This document shows, piece after piece, positions 35,651 to 43,718 of a stretch of DNA of 64,000 bases. Under the pieces are notes generated by a model. It had not been told where the DNA came from, did no database searches, and saw nothing but the letters and a program-made list of their open reading frames with translations. The stretch comes from Acidobacteriota bacterium (lineage in GTDB: Bacteria; Acidobacteriota; Vicinamibacteria; Vicinamibacterales; Vicinamibacteraceae), in the NCBI GenBank assembly GCA_020845575.1, contig JADLFL010000054.1, positions 58,754 through 122,753 on the forward strand, read 5' to 3'. How positions within the stretch are numbered: position 1 is the first letter of the stretch; the number at the start of each line of letters is the position of its first letter. The translations under genes were made by a program, and so were the position numbers.

Positions 35651-35686
35651 CGCCAGTACCGCGCAGTGTCTGCCGCGGTGCTGGCG
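35651..35686. other. 36-nt strong hairpin between divergent genes
   Basis: CGCCAG-ta-CCGCG-cagtgtctgc-CGCGG-tg-CTGGCG: stems of 6 and 5 bp with a further CAG/CTG inside. It lies about 113 bp upstream of the TonB receptor and 68 bp upstream of the plus-strand operon. A short TGCGT-C-ACGCA hairpin lies nearby at 35611. No T-run and no riboswitch consensus recognised. Confidence 0.5.
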
Positions 35687-35753
35687 GGCGTGACGTCCCC
35701 CGCGACAACATGACGCACCCCTCTGGCCCTCGTGGCGTGCACACAATGGCGCG

Positions 35754-36455
35754 GTGAGAGGATGTCGCGTCAGCATCGTCGGTGTCGCGCTCGTCATCGG
35801 TACGGTGAGTGCGGGCTGCCAGCAGACCGACACACCTGCCACGGGTGAGCCGCGCGTTACTGCACGTCACGCCATCGCGAGTCCGGCGCGCGCGAACGCC
35901 GTGCACCTCGTGTCGCTCGACACGGCCATCGAACTGCGCTGGACATCGTCGGGCTCGTCACGCGTGGCGAGGAGTGCAGATGGTGGCATGACGTTCGGAT
36001 CGCCGAGTACCGACGAGACACGCATGACTCCCACCGGCGCCCTTCGCGTGTCGCCGACAGCCGATGCGGGCGTGTGGCACATCGAAGATCCCGGTGGCGA
36101 CGCCAGCGCACCGTGGGCGGTCGCACTCCCGTCGCTGATCCCTCTTGCGCGACCTGTCGCTGTCAGCGAGCCGACGGGGACAACCGTGCTCGTCACCGTC
36201 GAGACGCGTCAGACAAGTGCGGTGGTGATGCTGCAGCGCTACGTCCGCGCGCCGCGCATCGCTCCCGGCGCGCCAGCCATGCGCGTCGCGTGGCCCATCG
36301 AGATAGGCCGCCCGACGGGTGCGCCGGGCCAACCCGCCGTCACGGTGGTGCCGGGTGCCGCTGTCGTCGCGTGGGCCGAGTCGGATGCCGTCCGCGTGGT
36401 CCGCGTCGACCTGCCCCCCGTCCTCTGCCGACACCCACTCGGGTCCGTGCTGTGA
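35754..36455 (+). CDS. lipoprotein with Asp-box-like motif
   Basis: 233 residues; GTG start. The signal ends in a lipobox (IGTVSAGC), so it is likely an outer- or inner-membrane lipoprotein. SRVARSADGGMTFGSP matches the Asp-box pattern of BNR/sialidase-like propellers, but only one is seen and the length is too short for a full propeller. The stop overlaps the next start (GTGA). First gene of the copper/cytochrome assembly operon; its own role is unknown, perhaps a periplasmic binding or scaffold protein. Confidence 0.68.
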   Translation: MRGCRVSIVGVALVIGTVSAGCQQTDTPATGEPRVTARHAIASPARANAVHLVSLDTAIELRWTSSGSSRVARSADGGMTFGSPSTDETRMTPTGALRVSPTADAGVWHIEDPGGDASAPWAVALPSLIPLARPVAVSEPTGTTVLVTVETRQTSAVVMLQRYVRAPRIAPGAPAMRVAWPIEIGRPTGAPGQPAVTVVPGAAVVAWAESDAVRVVRVDLPPVLCRHPLGSVL

Positions 36456-36943
36456 GACGTCGCCGCGTGCACGCCATCGCTGTCTGGGTCGCACTCGTCT
36501 GCCCGCTGGTCGCGGCCGCGCAAGTCGTGTCGGCGCAGGAGCCGGCGCGTGGGGATGTCGGCACGCGCGCGGGCGTGCTCGCCGCACGCCTCATGAGCCC
36601 GTACTGCCCGGGCCTCACCCTGGCAGCGTGTCCGTCCGGCGCGGCGACGACGCTGCGCATGGACATTGCAAGGCGCCTGTCCGACGGAGAGACGCCGGAG
36701 GCGATTGTCGACGACCTCGTGGCACGCTTCGGCGACGAGATTCGCGGCATGCCGAGCACGCGTGGTATCGGCCTCGGTCTCTGGCTCGCCGTGCCGGCCA
36801 GTGGAGTCCTCGTCCTCGCCGCCCTGCGTGCGGCCGCACGGCGCGGACCGTCGACGACGCGCGAAACCGACACGCCGCTGATCGTCACGCCGAGCGCGCG
36901 CCTGCTGGAGCGACTCGACGAAGAACTCGAGCAGATGGAATGA
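36452..36943 (+). CDS. ccmH: CcmH-family cytochrome c biogenesis protein
   Basis: 163 residues with a signal sequence (AVWVALVCPLVAAAQVV). The CcmH core follows: LMSPYCPGLTLAACPS, TTLRMDIARRLSDGETPE, FGDEIRGMPS, then one membrane helix (LWLAVPASGVLVLAAL). Classic CcmH has LRCxxCQ; here the two Cys are in the YCPG...ACPS variant, 9 apart. CcmH reduces the apocytochrome thiols before heme attachment. The remaining Ccm genes are not in the window. GTG start overlaps the stop of the upstream lipoprotein. Confidence 0.83.
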   Translation: MRRRRVHAIAVWVALVCPLVAAAQVVSAQEPARGDVGTRAGVLAARLMSPYCPGLTLAACPSGAATTLRMDIARRLSDGETPEAIVDDLVARFGDEIRGMPSTRGIGLGLWLAVPASGVLVLAALRAAARRGPSTTRETDTPLIVTPSARLLERLDEELEQME

Positions 36944-37089
36944 CGCGGGCCGCCACGCTCGGCCTCCTCTTGCTGGTGACGGCCGCGTGCGATGCGCCGG
37001 CTCACCGCGATTCCCCCGCGCGCCCCGCGACTTTCGCCGTCCCGACACCGTCACCGTGGCTCGCACGGTCGAAGCGATGGCCGAGGTGA
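36940..37089 (+). CDS. small lipoprotein, possibly frameshifted
   Basis: 49 residues from an ATG overlapping the ccmH stop. The signal ends in LLVTAAC (lipobox), then Asp-Ala-Pro and a Pro-rich tail. The tail changes character abruptly after a run of five C at 37013-37017; another frame continues there with PDTVTVARTVEAMAEVIARGG, which looks more protein-like. Either a short genuine lipoprotein or a broken longer one. Confidence 0.4.
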   Translation: MTRAATLGLLLLVTAACDAPAHRDSPARPATFAVPTPSPWLARSKRWPR

Positions 37090-37166
37090 TCGCTCGCGGT
37101 GGGCCGCCTTCCTCCTCACCCTCGGCGACGCGTCGCCGTCAACCAGCAGAGAAAAGGAGCCGTGAC

Positions 37167-37619
37167 ATGTGTCGTTCGCTCAGATGGAGTCTCCCGTTCG
37201 TGCTCATCGCCATGGGGGTCGCCATCCCGTGCGCCGCTCAGGACGCGGGTATCCGCGGCGAGGGGGCCTGGATTCGCCAGCCTGCGCCGTCGCGCGACGT
37301 GACGGCCGCGTACGTGGTGCTCGTCAACGACGGCGATACGCCGGTGTCCATCGTCTCCGGCACGAGCACCGCCGCCACGACGATCGAACTCCATGAGATG
37401 GCGATGAAGGACGGCATGATGCGGATGCGGCGCGTGCAGGAGATCGTCGTTCCACCACGGGGGCGGATCACCCTCGCGCCTGGCGGCCTGCACCTGATGC
37501 TCTTCGGCCTGACGTCGCCCCTGCAGGTCGGCGCGCGCGTCGAGCTCGTACTCGGCACGGCCGATGGCAAGACGATACCCGTGCAGGCCGACGTCAGGAC
37601 CGCGGACGCGCTCCGATGA
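37167..37619 (+). CDS. PCuAC-family periplasmic copper chaperone
   Basis: 150 residues; ideal AAGGAG 7 bases before the ATG. Signal peptide (LPFVLIAMGVAIPCAAQ). The copper motif HxM...M...HxM is present: IELHEMAMKDGMMRMRRV then LAPGGLHLML, which bind Cu(I). PCuAC delivers copper to the CuA or CuB site of cytochrome oxidase, usually together with SCO, which is the next gene and overlaps by 4 bases. Located in the periplasm. Confidence 0.9.
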   Translation: MCRSLRWSLPFVLIAMGVAIPCAAQDAGIRGEGAWIRQPAPSRDVTAAYVVLVNDGDTPVSIVSGTSTAATTIELHEMAMKDGMMRMRRVQEIVVPPRGRITLAPGGLHLMLFGLTSPLQVGARVELVLGTADGKTIPVQADVRTADALR

Positions 37620-38170
37620 TCCGCCTCGCGACGCTACTGAGCCTCTGCCTCGCGCTGGCCGCGTGTCGCCAGCCACAGCCGTTGCCCGTGCTGTCCGTCG
37701 GCGGCGACTTCACGCTCACCGATCAGAACGGGCAGCCCTTCCAGTCATCGTCGCTGCGTGGCCAGGTCGTCCTGGTGTTCTTCGGCTACACGTTTTGTCC
37801 CGACGTCTGTCCGACGACGCTCTCGAAACTGAGTGCCGTCACGCGCCGCCTGGGCACTGATGCCGCGCGCGTCAAGACGGTGTACATCACTGTGGATCCG
37901 GCACGTGACACCCCCGCGGTCATGCGCGAGCATCTCGGCCTGTTCCGGGTGGATGCCGTGGGGCTCACCGGCTCCGATGCCGCGATCGCGCAGGTGGCGC
38001 AGCAGTTCGGTGCGGCGTACGAGATCGAGCCGACCGATTCGGAGGCGGGCTATCTCGTGGCACACACGACCATGCTGTACGGCATCGATCCCGAAGGACG
38101 GACCCGTATCCTCTTCAGGTACGAGGCGCCCGTCGACGAGATCGTCGACGGGATTCGCGCCATGCTCTGA
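37616..38170 (+). CDS. SCO1/SenC family copper metallochaperone
   Basis: 184 residues. Lipobox at LALAAC. Thioredoxin-fold copper site: FGYTFCPDVCPTTL (CxxxC) and a distal His in LVAHTTMLYGID. YITVDPARDTPAVM is the conserved loop. It works with PCuAC to metallate the CuA site of cytochrome c oxidase; the pair plus CcmH suggests an operon for respiratory-chain assembly. Last gene of the operon. Confidence 0.92.
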   Translation: MIRLATLLSLCLALAACRQPQPLPVLSVGGDFTLTDQNGQPFQSSSLRGQVVLVFFGYTFCPDVCPTTLSKLSAVTRRLGTDAARVKTVYITVDPARDTPAVMREHLGLFRVDAVGLTGSDAAIAQVAQQFGAAYEIEPTDSEAGYLVAHTTMLYGIDPEGRTRILFRYEAPVDEIVDGIRAML

Positions 38171-38222
38171 GCAAGGCGAGCACTCGACGCCAGGCTCCGC
38201 GAAGCGCCGACGCCGCCGCCGG

Positions 38223-39404
38223 CTAGTGGTGGACAGCACGCAGTGCCAGGGGCGTCAGCGTGACGGCGACGTGCCCGGACTCGTTCCACGTCCACGTCCA
38301 TCGATGCGTTTCCCTGGAGCGATGCGCATCGCCCATCGAACGTCCAGTGACGCTCGCGACGGCGGGTGTCGCTTCGAGCACGACTTCGCTGGCCGCGCTG
38401 GCCGCAAGGATCTGCGCCAGCGTCGCCACCAGTCTCGTCATGGCCTGAGTCACGGCCCAGGCAAGCAGGCCGCCCAGTACGACGAAGGCGCCGCTTGCCG
38501 GCAGCATCCCCTTCAGGAAGCCCAGCGCGGGCGCCAGCGCGACCGACTCCGGCACCTCGATCCATACGGACCACGGAATGCCCGCGAGCGCGATCTCCGT
38601 GCCGCGCCATTCTGACCCGTCCGCACGCCGATAGCGCACGATCTCGGTTTCAGTGGCCGGCGGCGGCGCGTCGACCCGGTCCTGCAGGTCCGTCCAGACG
38701 CCGGATTGCCGAGACCCGACGCGGATCGCTCCGCCGTCGCTCAGCAGCCGGTTGATCAAGTCGGCGGCCGCCGGCGTCGCCATACGACGGCGAAGCACCA
38801 ACAGTCCCGGCTCGCTCCGTTCCTCGTCGCTTGCCTGAACCTCGATTGCCAGCTCGGAGTACACCAAGGGCCCACTGGCAAGAACCGGTCGCAATCCCGC
38901 GGCGGCCGGAGGCTCGGAGACGTGCGAGACAGGCAGGCCGGGGCCGTCGGAGCCCGAAGGCGCGATGGCGCTGGCTATCCGTGTCTTCGACGCCGTCCAC
39001 AGCTCGACGCTCAACAGCTGGGACGTCGAGTGCAGTACGGTCTCGACCTGCCGTTGGGCGGCGGCCATCGCCGCAGGATCGGACGGTCGAAGGCCGCCCC
39101 GGATCGCAGGATGTGCTGCCGCGCGGCGGGCCTCTTCATGGCGCTGCGCGGTCGACTGCGCCAGCACCCGGCCCCATTGTCTGGCCGCGCTCTGTAGGCG
39201 CTCGTCCGCGGCAACGACAACGGCCTTCCTGACCGCCAGATACGCCGCAAGCCCCCCAGCGGCGACAGTGAGCAGCAGAAACACCGCGAGGATGAGCGGC
39301 AGTCGCCTGCGCAACGAACCCCAACGGCGCGCAACGCCAGGTTGAGGCCTGTCCGCCGCCTTCGCGTTCAGGTCGGGCGGCAGGGTCGGAGCAGAGTCAC
39401 CCAT
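38223..39404 (-). CDS. two-helix membrane sensor protein without an output domain
   Basis: 393 residues. One helix at about residues 33-57 (PLILAVFLLLTVAAGGLAAYLA), an extracytoplasmic region of about 230 residues with alternating helix and strand (AAQRQVETVLHSTSQLL, WTDLQDRVDAPPPATETE, SVWIEVPESVALAP) like a double-Cache sensor, then a second helix (GAFVVLGGLLAWAVTQAMT). In sensor kinases or cyclases HAMP and catalytic domains would follow; here only about 80 residues remain (TRLVATLAQILAAS ...). It may be a truncated gene or a stand-alone sensor. A good Shine-Dalgarno (GAGGGA) precedes the ATG. Confidence 0.6.
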   Translation of the reverse strand: MGDSAPTLPPDLNAKAADRPQPGVARRWGSLRRRLPLILAVFLLLTVAAGGLAAYLAVRKAVVVAADERLQSAARQWGRVLAQSTAQRHEEARRAAAHPAIRGGLRPSDPAAMAAAQRQVETVLHSTSQLLSVELWTASKTRIASAIAPSGSDGPGLPVSHVSEPPAAAGLRPVLASGPLVYSELAIEVQASDEERSEPGLLVLRRRMATPAAADLINRLLSDGGAIRVGSRQSGVWTDLQDRVDAPPPATETEIVRYRRADGSEWRGTEIALAGIPWSVWIEVPESVALAPALGFLKGMLPASGAFVVLGGLLAWAVTQAMTRLVATLAQILAASAASEVVLEATPAVASVTGRSMGDAHRSRETHRWTWTWNESGHVAVTLTPLALRAVHH

Positions 39405-39687
39405 TGGTGGTCCCTCGTGCGTCAGTGTTCTTCAAGCCATTCGCTGGCGCCGAAGAATCATATGACTCCTCTATCGGCGATCAGCGACGAAGCGTGAGCT
39501 GGCTGCAACCGGACGATCGTGTCCTTGCAGAAGTCCTCCGGCGCGGCCGTCTCTGTCGAGAGGACCGCTCCGGCAGAGTGCGCCTGACTTCCTTCTGGTA
39601 GAGTCTTGGCCGTCGATGCACCGCGGACGCCGTCATCCCGAACATCGCCGCGCACGCTGCACGCGCGTGCGCCTGCACTGATTGTCC

Positions 39688-42336
39688 GTGCCTGCAGACG
39701 ACGCCATTCCACCGTTCGTCGGTCGAGAGGCCGAACTCGCGTGGCTTCGTGAGCTGTGGAACGAAGCCACACCCCCCGGACGTACAGGGCCGCGCCTCGC
39801 CGTACTCATCGCGGAGACCGGCCTCGGCAAGTCGCGCATCGTCCAGGAGTTCTATAGGCAACTCGTCGCCGATCCCGTCTGGAACGATAGCGGCTATTGG
39901 CCCGACGCTTTCACGGACGCGACATCGGTCGCGCACGTGAACCCGGACCTGACGACGCATGCGCCGCCGGGACCACCTCGCTTCCTCTGGCTCGGCACGC
40001 GGTGGCTCGACGTGGACGCGCGCAATGCCGAGGCGCGCCGGCTCGCCATTCCCGATCTGCGCGAACGACTGGCGTCCCACGTTCGCACGGCCATCCATCA
40101 CGCCCCGCTGTGGAACCGTCTGCGCGGCACGTACGCGCGCGTGCTGAAGGATCACGGTCTCGCGGGCGGACTCGAACAGGTCGTGCAGGAAGGCACAGGC
40201 AAGCTGTTCGAGGCGGCGACGGGCGGGCTGCCGTTCGGCGGACTGCTCGTGACGCTGGCCAAAGCGGCGCCGAGCGTCTTTGCCGGCCCCGATCGCCCTG
40301 TCGATCACGCGGCGGGCGTTCGCGCTGACGCGATGGATGCCTTCCTCGACGAGTTGCACGAGGTGTTCGGCGGCTTCGGTGGTGGCGGTCTCGTGCTGCC
40401 CACCGTGCTGTGGCTGGACGATGCGCAATGGGCGGATGAGGATACGGTGTCCGTGCTGCGCCGGGTGTGGGAACGCGGCGTCGAACGCAACTGGCCGCTG
40501 CTCATCGTCGTCACGCATTGGGAACGCGAGTGGCGCGTGCTGGGCACACTCGACGGGCAGTCGCGCGCCGCCTCGCTGCGCCGCTTCGATGATGAGCCCG
40601 GTGCGCACACGCGCATCCTGGAAGCCGCGTCGGAGGCCGATCTCGATGCCGTGCTGCGCGCACGCCTGCCCGGCCTCACGGTCCTGCAGCGGCAACTCGT
40701 GCTGTCGCGGGCCGGTGGCAACTTCCTCACGCTGGTGGAGAACATCGGCGAACTCGTGTCGCAAGCAGCCAACTTCATCGGGCGGGACGTGGGGGGCCCG
40801 CTCGCAAAGGCTGGCGAGCGGCGCGTGGCCGACTGGGAGTCCGATCGTGAGCGCCGCGTGCGACAGCGATTCGCCGCGCTGGACGAACAGGTCCGCGATC
40901 TCCTTGGCTGGTCGAGCCACGGCGGGCAGCGCTTCCTGCACGAAGTGATGGCGCGCTTCCTCGCCGCACGACACGGGCGGACAGACGACAGCGTCGATGC
41001 GCAGGCGGCGCTCGACCCATGCGTCGATCCGCTCGCCATCCTGTCGAAGCCCTCGTCGATGTTCTTCGAGTTCCGCGACGTGACCCTCCACCGCTGCGCG
41101 CGCGAGTACTTCGACCTCTATCTCGCCGAGCAGGATGAACCCGCCCTCGTGTCGGCATTGCGGGACACGCTGGCAGGCTGGATCAACGCCTGCTACGACG
41201 CATCGGGCGAGTTCGCGCAGTGGGGATGGACGGAGGACGGTGAGTACGACGAGTCGACGCCACTGCTGATGCGGCTGGACGTGACGGCACGCCGCGAGAT
41301 CATCACGCGCGCGGCACGCGATCTCCCGATCGATGAAGAGGGATGGGACTCGCCCGTGCGTCAGGCCGGGTTGAGGGCACGCCTGTGGCTGATGGACGTA
41401 TGTGCCGGCGAGCACCTGTGGCGCGAAGTGGCGCGGGTGGCTGACTCACTCTCCACGCTCGATGGCCATACGCTGACGCCCGGTGTCGTCGCGCCGTGGA
41501 TGCTCGTCAGGGCCGCGGCATATGCCCGCCTGGCGGGTGCCGGGAACGCGGAGCGCCTTCAGGACACGGCCATCGCCTTCGCACGGGAGGTGGCTGGAAG
41601 CGATTCGGGAGCCTATGCGGATGCGCTGATCGCGCGCGGCAGGGCGATCGCCGAACGCGCGCCGCAGGACGGTGTGCGGCTGCTCGAGCAGGCACTGGAC
41701 GTGTACGACGCACTCGAAGGACCGACAGGCCACAACGTGCTTCGCGTGAAGGGTGCACTGGCACTCGCCTGCGTCCAGACCGGCGACGTGGCGCGCGAAG
41801 AACAGCTGCTCCGTAACATCGTCGAGACCGAACGCATCCGGATGCTGCCCGAGGACTCGCGCCGCTCGCGCGCGCTGGAGATGCTCGGCTGGCTCTACAC
41901 ACGCACGAGGCGCCTGGATGACGCGGAGCCGCTCCTCGAAGAGTCGCTGGCCATCCAGCGGAAGTGGGAGGCGTATGACGAGGACATGCCGGCAAGCCGC
42001 CAGGTGGACGTCGTGTCATCGCTCGTCAGCCTCGCCGAACTCCGGCAGGCCCAGCATCGCCTGTCGGACGCGGACACACTCCTCCAGGAGGCCCTGACGA
42101 AGGCGCGCCGCCGCGGCGACGATCCCGGCCAACTACTGCCCATGTGGGCCTTGAGCCTGTTGTGGGGCGAACAACGGCGTCTCGACGACGCGATCACCCT
42201 CGTCGACGAGGCCCTCGAGTTTGGTCGGCGTGTGCTCGGACCAACACACGCGCAGCTCACCAAGTTCGAAGAACTGCGAGCGGAGTTGATCGAGCTGCGA
42301 AGCGACGACTCCACCTCGTCGTCCGGCTCTGCCTAG
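39688..42336 (+). CDS. AAA-type ATPase with C-terminal TPR repeats
   Basis: 882 residues from a GTG. Walker A is AETGLGKSRIV (about residue 33) and Walker B VLWLDDAQWAD (about 245). The AAA_16-like domain is followed by a helical middle and C-terminal TPR units (LARLRD..., EEQLLRNIVETERI, LEMLGWLYTRTRRLDDAEPLLEES). This is the architecture of STAND-like regulators and ATP-dependent scaffold proteins; no DNA-binding domain is seen. The function is unknown. Its stop is about 27 bp before the tRNA-Cys gene. Confidence 0.75.
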   Translation: MPADDAIPPFVGREAELAWLRELWNEATPPGRTGPRLAVLIAETGLGKSRIVQEFYRQLVADPVWNDSGYWPDAFTDATSVAHVNPDLTTHAPPGPPRFLWLGTRWLDVDARNAEARRLAIPDLRERLASHVRTAIHHAPLWNRLRGTYARVLKDHGLAGGLEQVVQEGTGKLFEAATGGLPFGGLLVTLAKAAPSVFAGPDRPVDHAAGVRADAMDAFLDELHEVFGGFGGGGLVLPTVLWLDDAQWADEDTVSVLRRVWERGVERNWPLLIVVTHWEREWRVLGTLDGQSRAASLRRFDDEPGAHTRILEAASEADLDAVLRARLPGLTVLQRQLVLSRAGGNFLTLVENIGELVSQAANFIGRDVGGPLAKAGERRVADWESDRERRVRQRFAALDEQVRDLLGWSSHGGQRFLHEVMARFLAARHGRTDDSVDAQAALDPCVDPLAILSKPSSMFFEFRDVTLHRCAREYFDLYLAEQDEPALVSALRDTLAGWINACYDASGEFAQWGWTEDGEYDESTPLLMRLDVTARREIITRAARDLPIDEEGWDSPVRQAGLRARLWLMDVCAGEHLWREVARVADSLSTLDGHTLTPGVVAPWMLVRAAAYARLAGAGNAERLQDTAIAFAREVAGSDSGAYADALIARGRAIAERAPQDGVRLLEQALDVYDALEGPTGHNVLRVKGALALACVQTGDVAREEQLLRNIVETERIRMLPEDSRRSRALEMLGWLYTRTRRLDDAEPLLEESLAIQRKWEAYDEDMPASRQVDVVSSLVSLAELRQAQHRLSDADTLLQEALTKARRRGDDPGQLLPMWALSLLWGEQRRLDDAITLVDEALEFGRRVLGPTHAQLTKFEELRAELIELRSDDSTSSSGSA

Positions 42337-42362
42337 GTCACGGACTTTGCACCGGTTGGCAT

Positions 42363-42436
<74 letters not shown>

Positions 42437-42519
42437 GACGTCGAGGACCTGGACTGGCCGACCGTCGCACGGAGGGCGCCAGCACGAACAATCTTCGCCG
42501 GGAGGTGCGGTGCGGAGAT

Positions 42520-42594
42520 TGGAGCGGGAAACGGGATTCGAACCCGCGACTTCGACCTTGGCAAGGTCGCACTCTACCACTGAGTTATTCCCGC
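42520..42594 (-). tRNA. tRNA-Gly (anticodon GCC)
   Basis: 75 nt including an encoded CCA. The acceptor starts GCGGGAA and pairs with TTCCCGC. The anticodon loop TTGCCAA sits in CGACC/GGTCG. D-loop AGTGGTAGAGT and T-loop GGTTCGAATCC are normal. It lies 83 bp upstream of tRNA-Cys on the same strand and probably shares its transcript. Confidence 0.97.
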
Positions 42595-42673
42595 TCATGG
42601 CCGAGCGACTGCGACCCCGAAGTGTAGCACGACGCCCCGACGTCGGCGCAACCCCTGCGGCATGCGTCGCGGG

Positions 42674-42991
42674 TCACTGCGTGAGCTTGAGTCCTGCCAC
42701 GCCGAGCAGGATCAGCGACAGGCTCACCACGCGCCAGAACGCGGCGGGTTCGCCGAGCGCGACGATCCCGAGCACGGCGGTGCCCACGGCGCCGATGCCC
42801 GTCCAGACGGCGTAGGCGGTGCCGATCGGCAGCGTGCGCGCGGCCACGCCGAGCCCGTACATGCTGCCGGCCAGCAGCACCAGCGTGACGAGCGACGGCC
42901 CGAGCCGCGTCCAGCCCGCCGTGGACTTCAGCGTCAACGCCCAGCCGACTTCGAGTACGCCCGCCACGACCAGCCACGCCCATGCGTTCAT
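42674..42991 (-). CDS. gdx: small multidrug-resistance family guanidinium exporter
   Basis: 105 residues, four helices. The SMR Glu in the first helix is present (VVAGVLEVGWALTLK), and SLPIGTAYAVWTGIGAVGTAVLG with Trp is characteristic of the Gdx/SugE branch, which exports guanidinium in exchange for protons, rather than EmrE-type drug pumps. Upstream in-frame ATGs give unlikely extensions. No guanidine riboswitch motif was recognised in the 90 bp before it. Confidence 0.9.
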   Translation of the reverse strand: MNAWAWLVVAGVLEVGWALTLKSTAGWTRLGPSLVTLVLLAGSMYGLGVAARTLPIGTAYAVWTGIGAVGTAVLGIVALGEPAAFWRVVSLSLILLGVAGLKLTQ

Positions 42992-43048
42992 CGGGGCATT
43001 GTGCATTAGCCGGGCACCGGGCACCGTTGCGCCTACGGCGCTTCCGGT

Positions 43049-43076
43049 ATTCGTCATTCGTCATTCGTCATTGGGC
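43049..43076. repeat. short 7-bp tandem repeat
   Basis: Three units ATTCGTC and one ATTGGGC, in the 90 bp between gdx and yraN. Same unit length (7) as the CCGGCAA arrays elsewhere in the window but a different sequence. Confidence 0.7.
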
Positions 43077-43081
43077 ATTCC

Positions 43082-43474
43082 TTACGCGTCGAAGGCCCCC
43101 GCGATGATCTCCGCGCGCGCGCTGTCTCCTGCAGGCCAGTCCACGACAACGACATCGAAGCGGCAGGGTACGTCGTGGAGACGACTGCGCGCGAGGAACG
43201 CCTGCGCCACGCGGACGATCTTCCGTTGCTTGCGCCACGTGATGGCTGCCGAGCCTCCGCCGAAGCGCGCGTCGCGCCGCGTCTTCACCTCGACGAACAC
43301 GAGCGTCTCGCCATGACGCGCAACGACGTCGATCTCGCCATGCGACACACGGAAGCGCTCGGCGAGGATGACGTAGCCGCGTGCGAGCAGCGCCGCGCGC
43401 GCCGCCGCCTCGCCATCGCGCCCGAGTTGCTGGCGTGGATCAGGATTCGAGAGAATCTGGACGGCATCCTGCAT
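43082..43474 (-). CDS. yraN: YraN/UPF0102 family protein
   Basis: 130 residues, typical size. Restriction-endonuclease-like fold: GRDGEAAARAALLARGYVIL, GEIDVVARHGETLVFVEVKTR gives the PD-(D/E)xK core (Asp, Glu-x-Lys). Widely conserved, linked to nucleic-acid processing, precise role unknown. It is normally near rnhB and trmD; here it is alone. Minus strand, start at 43474. Confidence 0.93.
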   Translation of the reverse strand: MQDAVQILSNPDPRQQLGRDGEAAARAALLARGYVILAERFRVSHGEIDVVARHGETLVFVEVKTRRDARFGGGSAAITWRKQRKIVRVAQAFLARSRLHDVPCRFDVVVVDWPAGDSARAEIIAGAFDA

Positions 43475-43630
43475 ACGACAAGCGATGCAGGTTCCTTACC
43501 AGTCAGGCAATCGCGCCGATCGCGGGAATCCCCTGTGATTCAGACGATGGCGCTGCCGCGCATCGCAGAATCCGCGATCGACGACCTGTGAGATGTTGCG
43601 GAAACCGCCACGTCAACCACTACGACCGTG

Positions 43631-43682
43631 CCAGGGGTTGACCTGTCCGCCGTAGCCCGCAGGGCGAAGGTGGAAACCCCTG
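43631..43682. repeat. CCAGGGGTT-type palindrome carrying a 33-bp insertion
   Basis: CCAGGGGTTG (43631-43640) and AAACCCCTGG (43674-43683) are the two halves; together they equal the intact copy at 44408-44427. The bases between them are a separate element. It is followed by CCTCCATTCG, as are related palindromes near 18421 and 61412. Confidence 0.8.
43641..43673. mobile_element. 33-bp palindromic element inserted at the apex of a palindrome
   Basis: Reads ACCTGTCCGCCGTAGCCC, then GCAGGGCGAAGGTGG. It is the reverse complement of the element at 20931-20963 with two substitutions over the shared 32 bases. It interrupts the loop of the CCAGGGGTT palindrome exactly; the intact neighbour at 44408-44427 lacks it. 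No duplicated bases. Confidence 0.75.
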
Positions 43683-43718
43683 GCCTCCATTCGAATGACG
43701 CCCTCGAACTCGATGCCC

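Noticed and set aside
35539..35753. Cobalamin or TPP riboswitch before the TonB receptor
   Set aside because: No match to the conserved elements of either; only an unassigned strong hairpin is present.
39404..39601. 65-codon ORF in the gap before the AAA/TPR gene
   Set aside because: TTG start without Shine-Dalgarno, no domain, overlaps the leader of the divergent sensor gene.
39481..41415. Long minus-strand ORF (644 codons) opposite the AAA/TPR gene
   Set aside because: The plus-strand frame has clear Walker motifs and TPRs; the minus frame is His/Arg-rich with no domain, typical of antisense ORFs in GC-rich DNA.
42992..43081. Guanidine riboswitch before gdx
   Set aside because: No ACGR-type or ykkC core seen; the space holds only a short tandem repeat.
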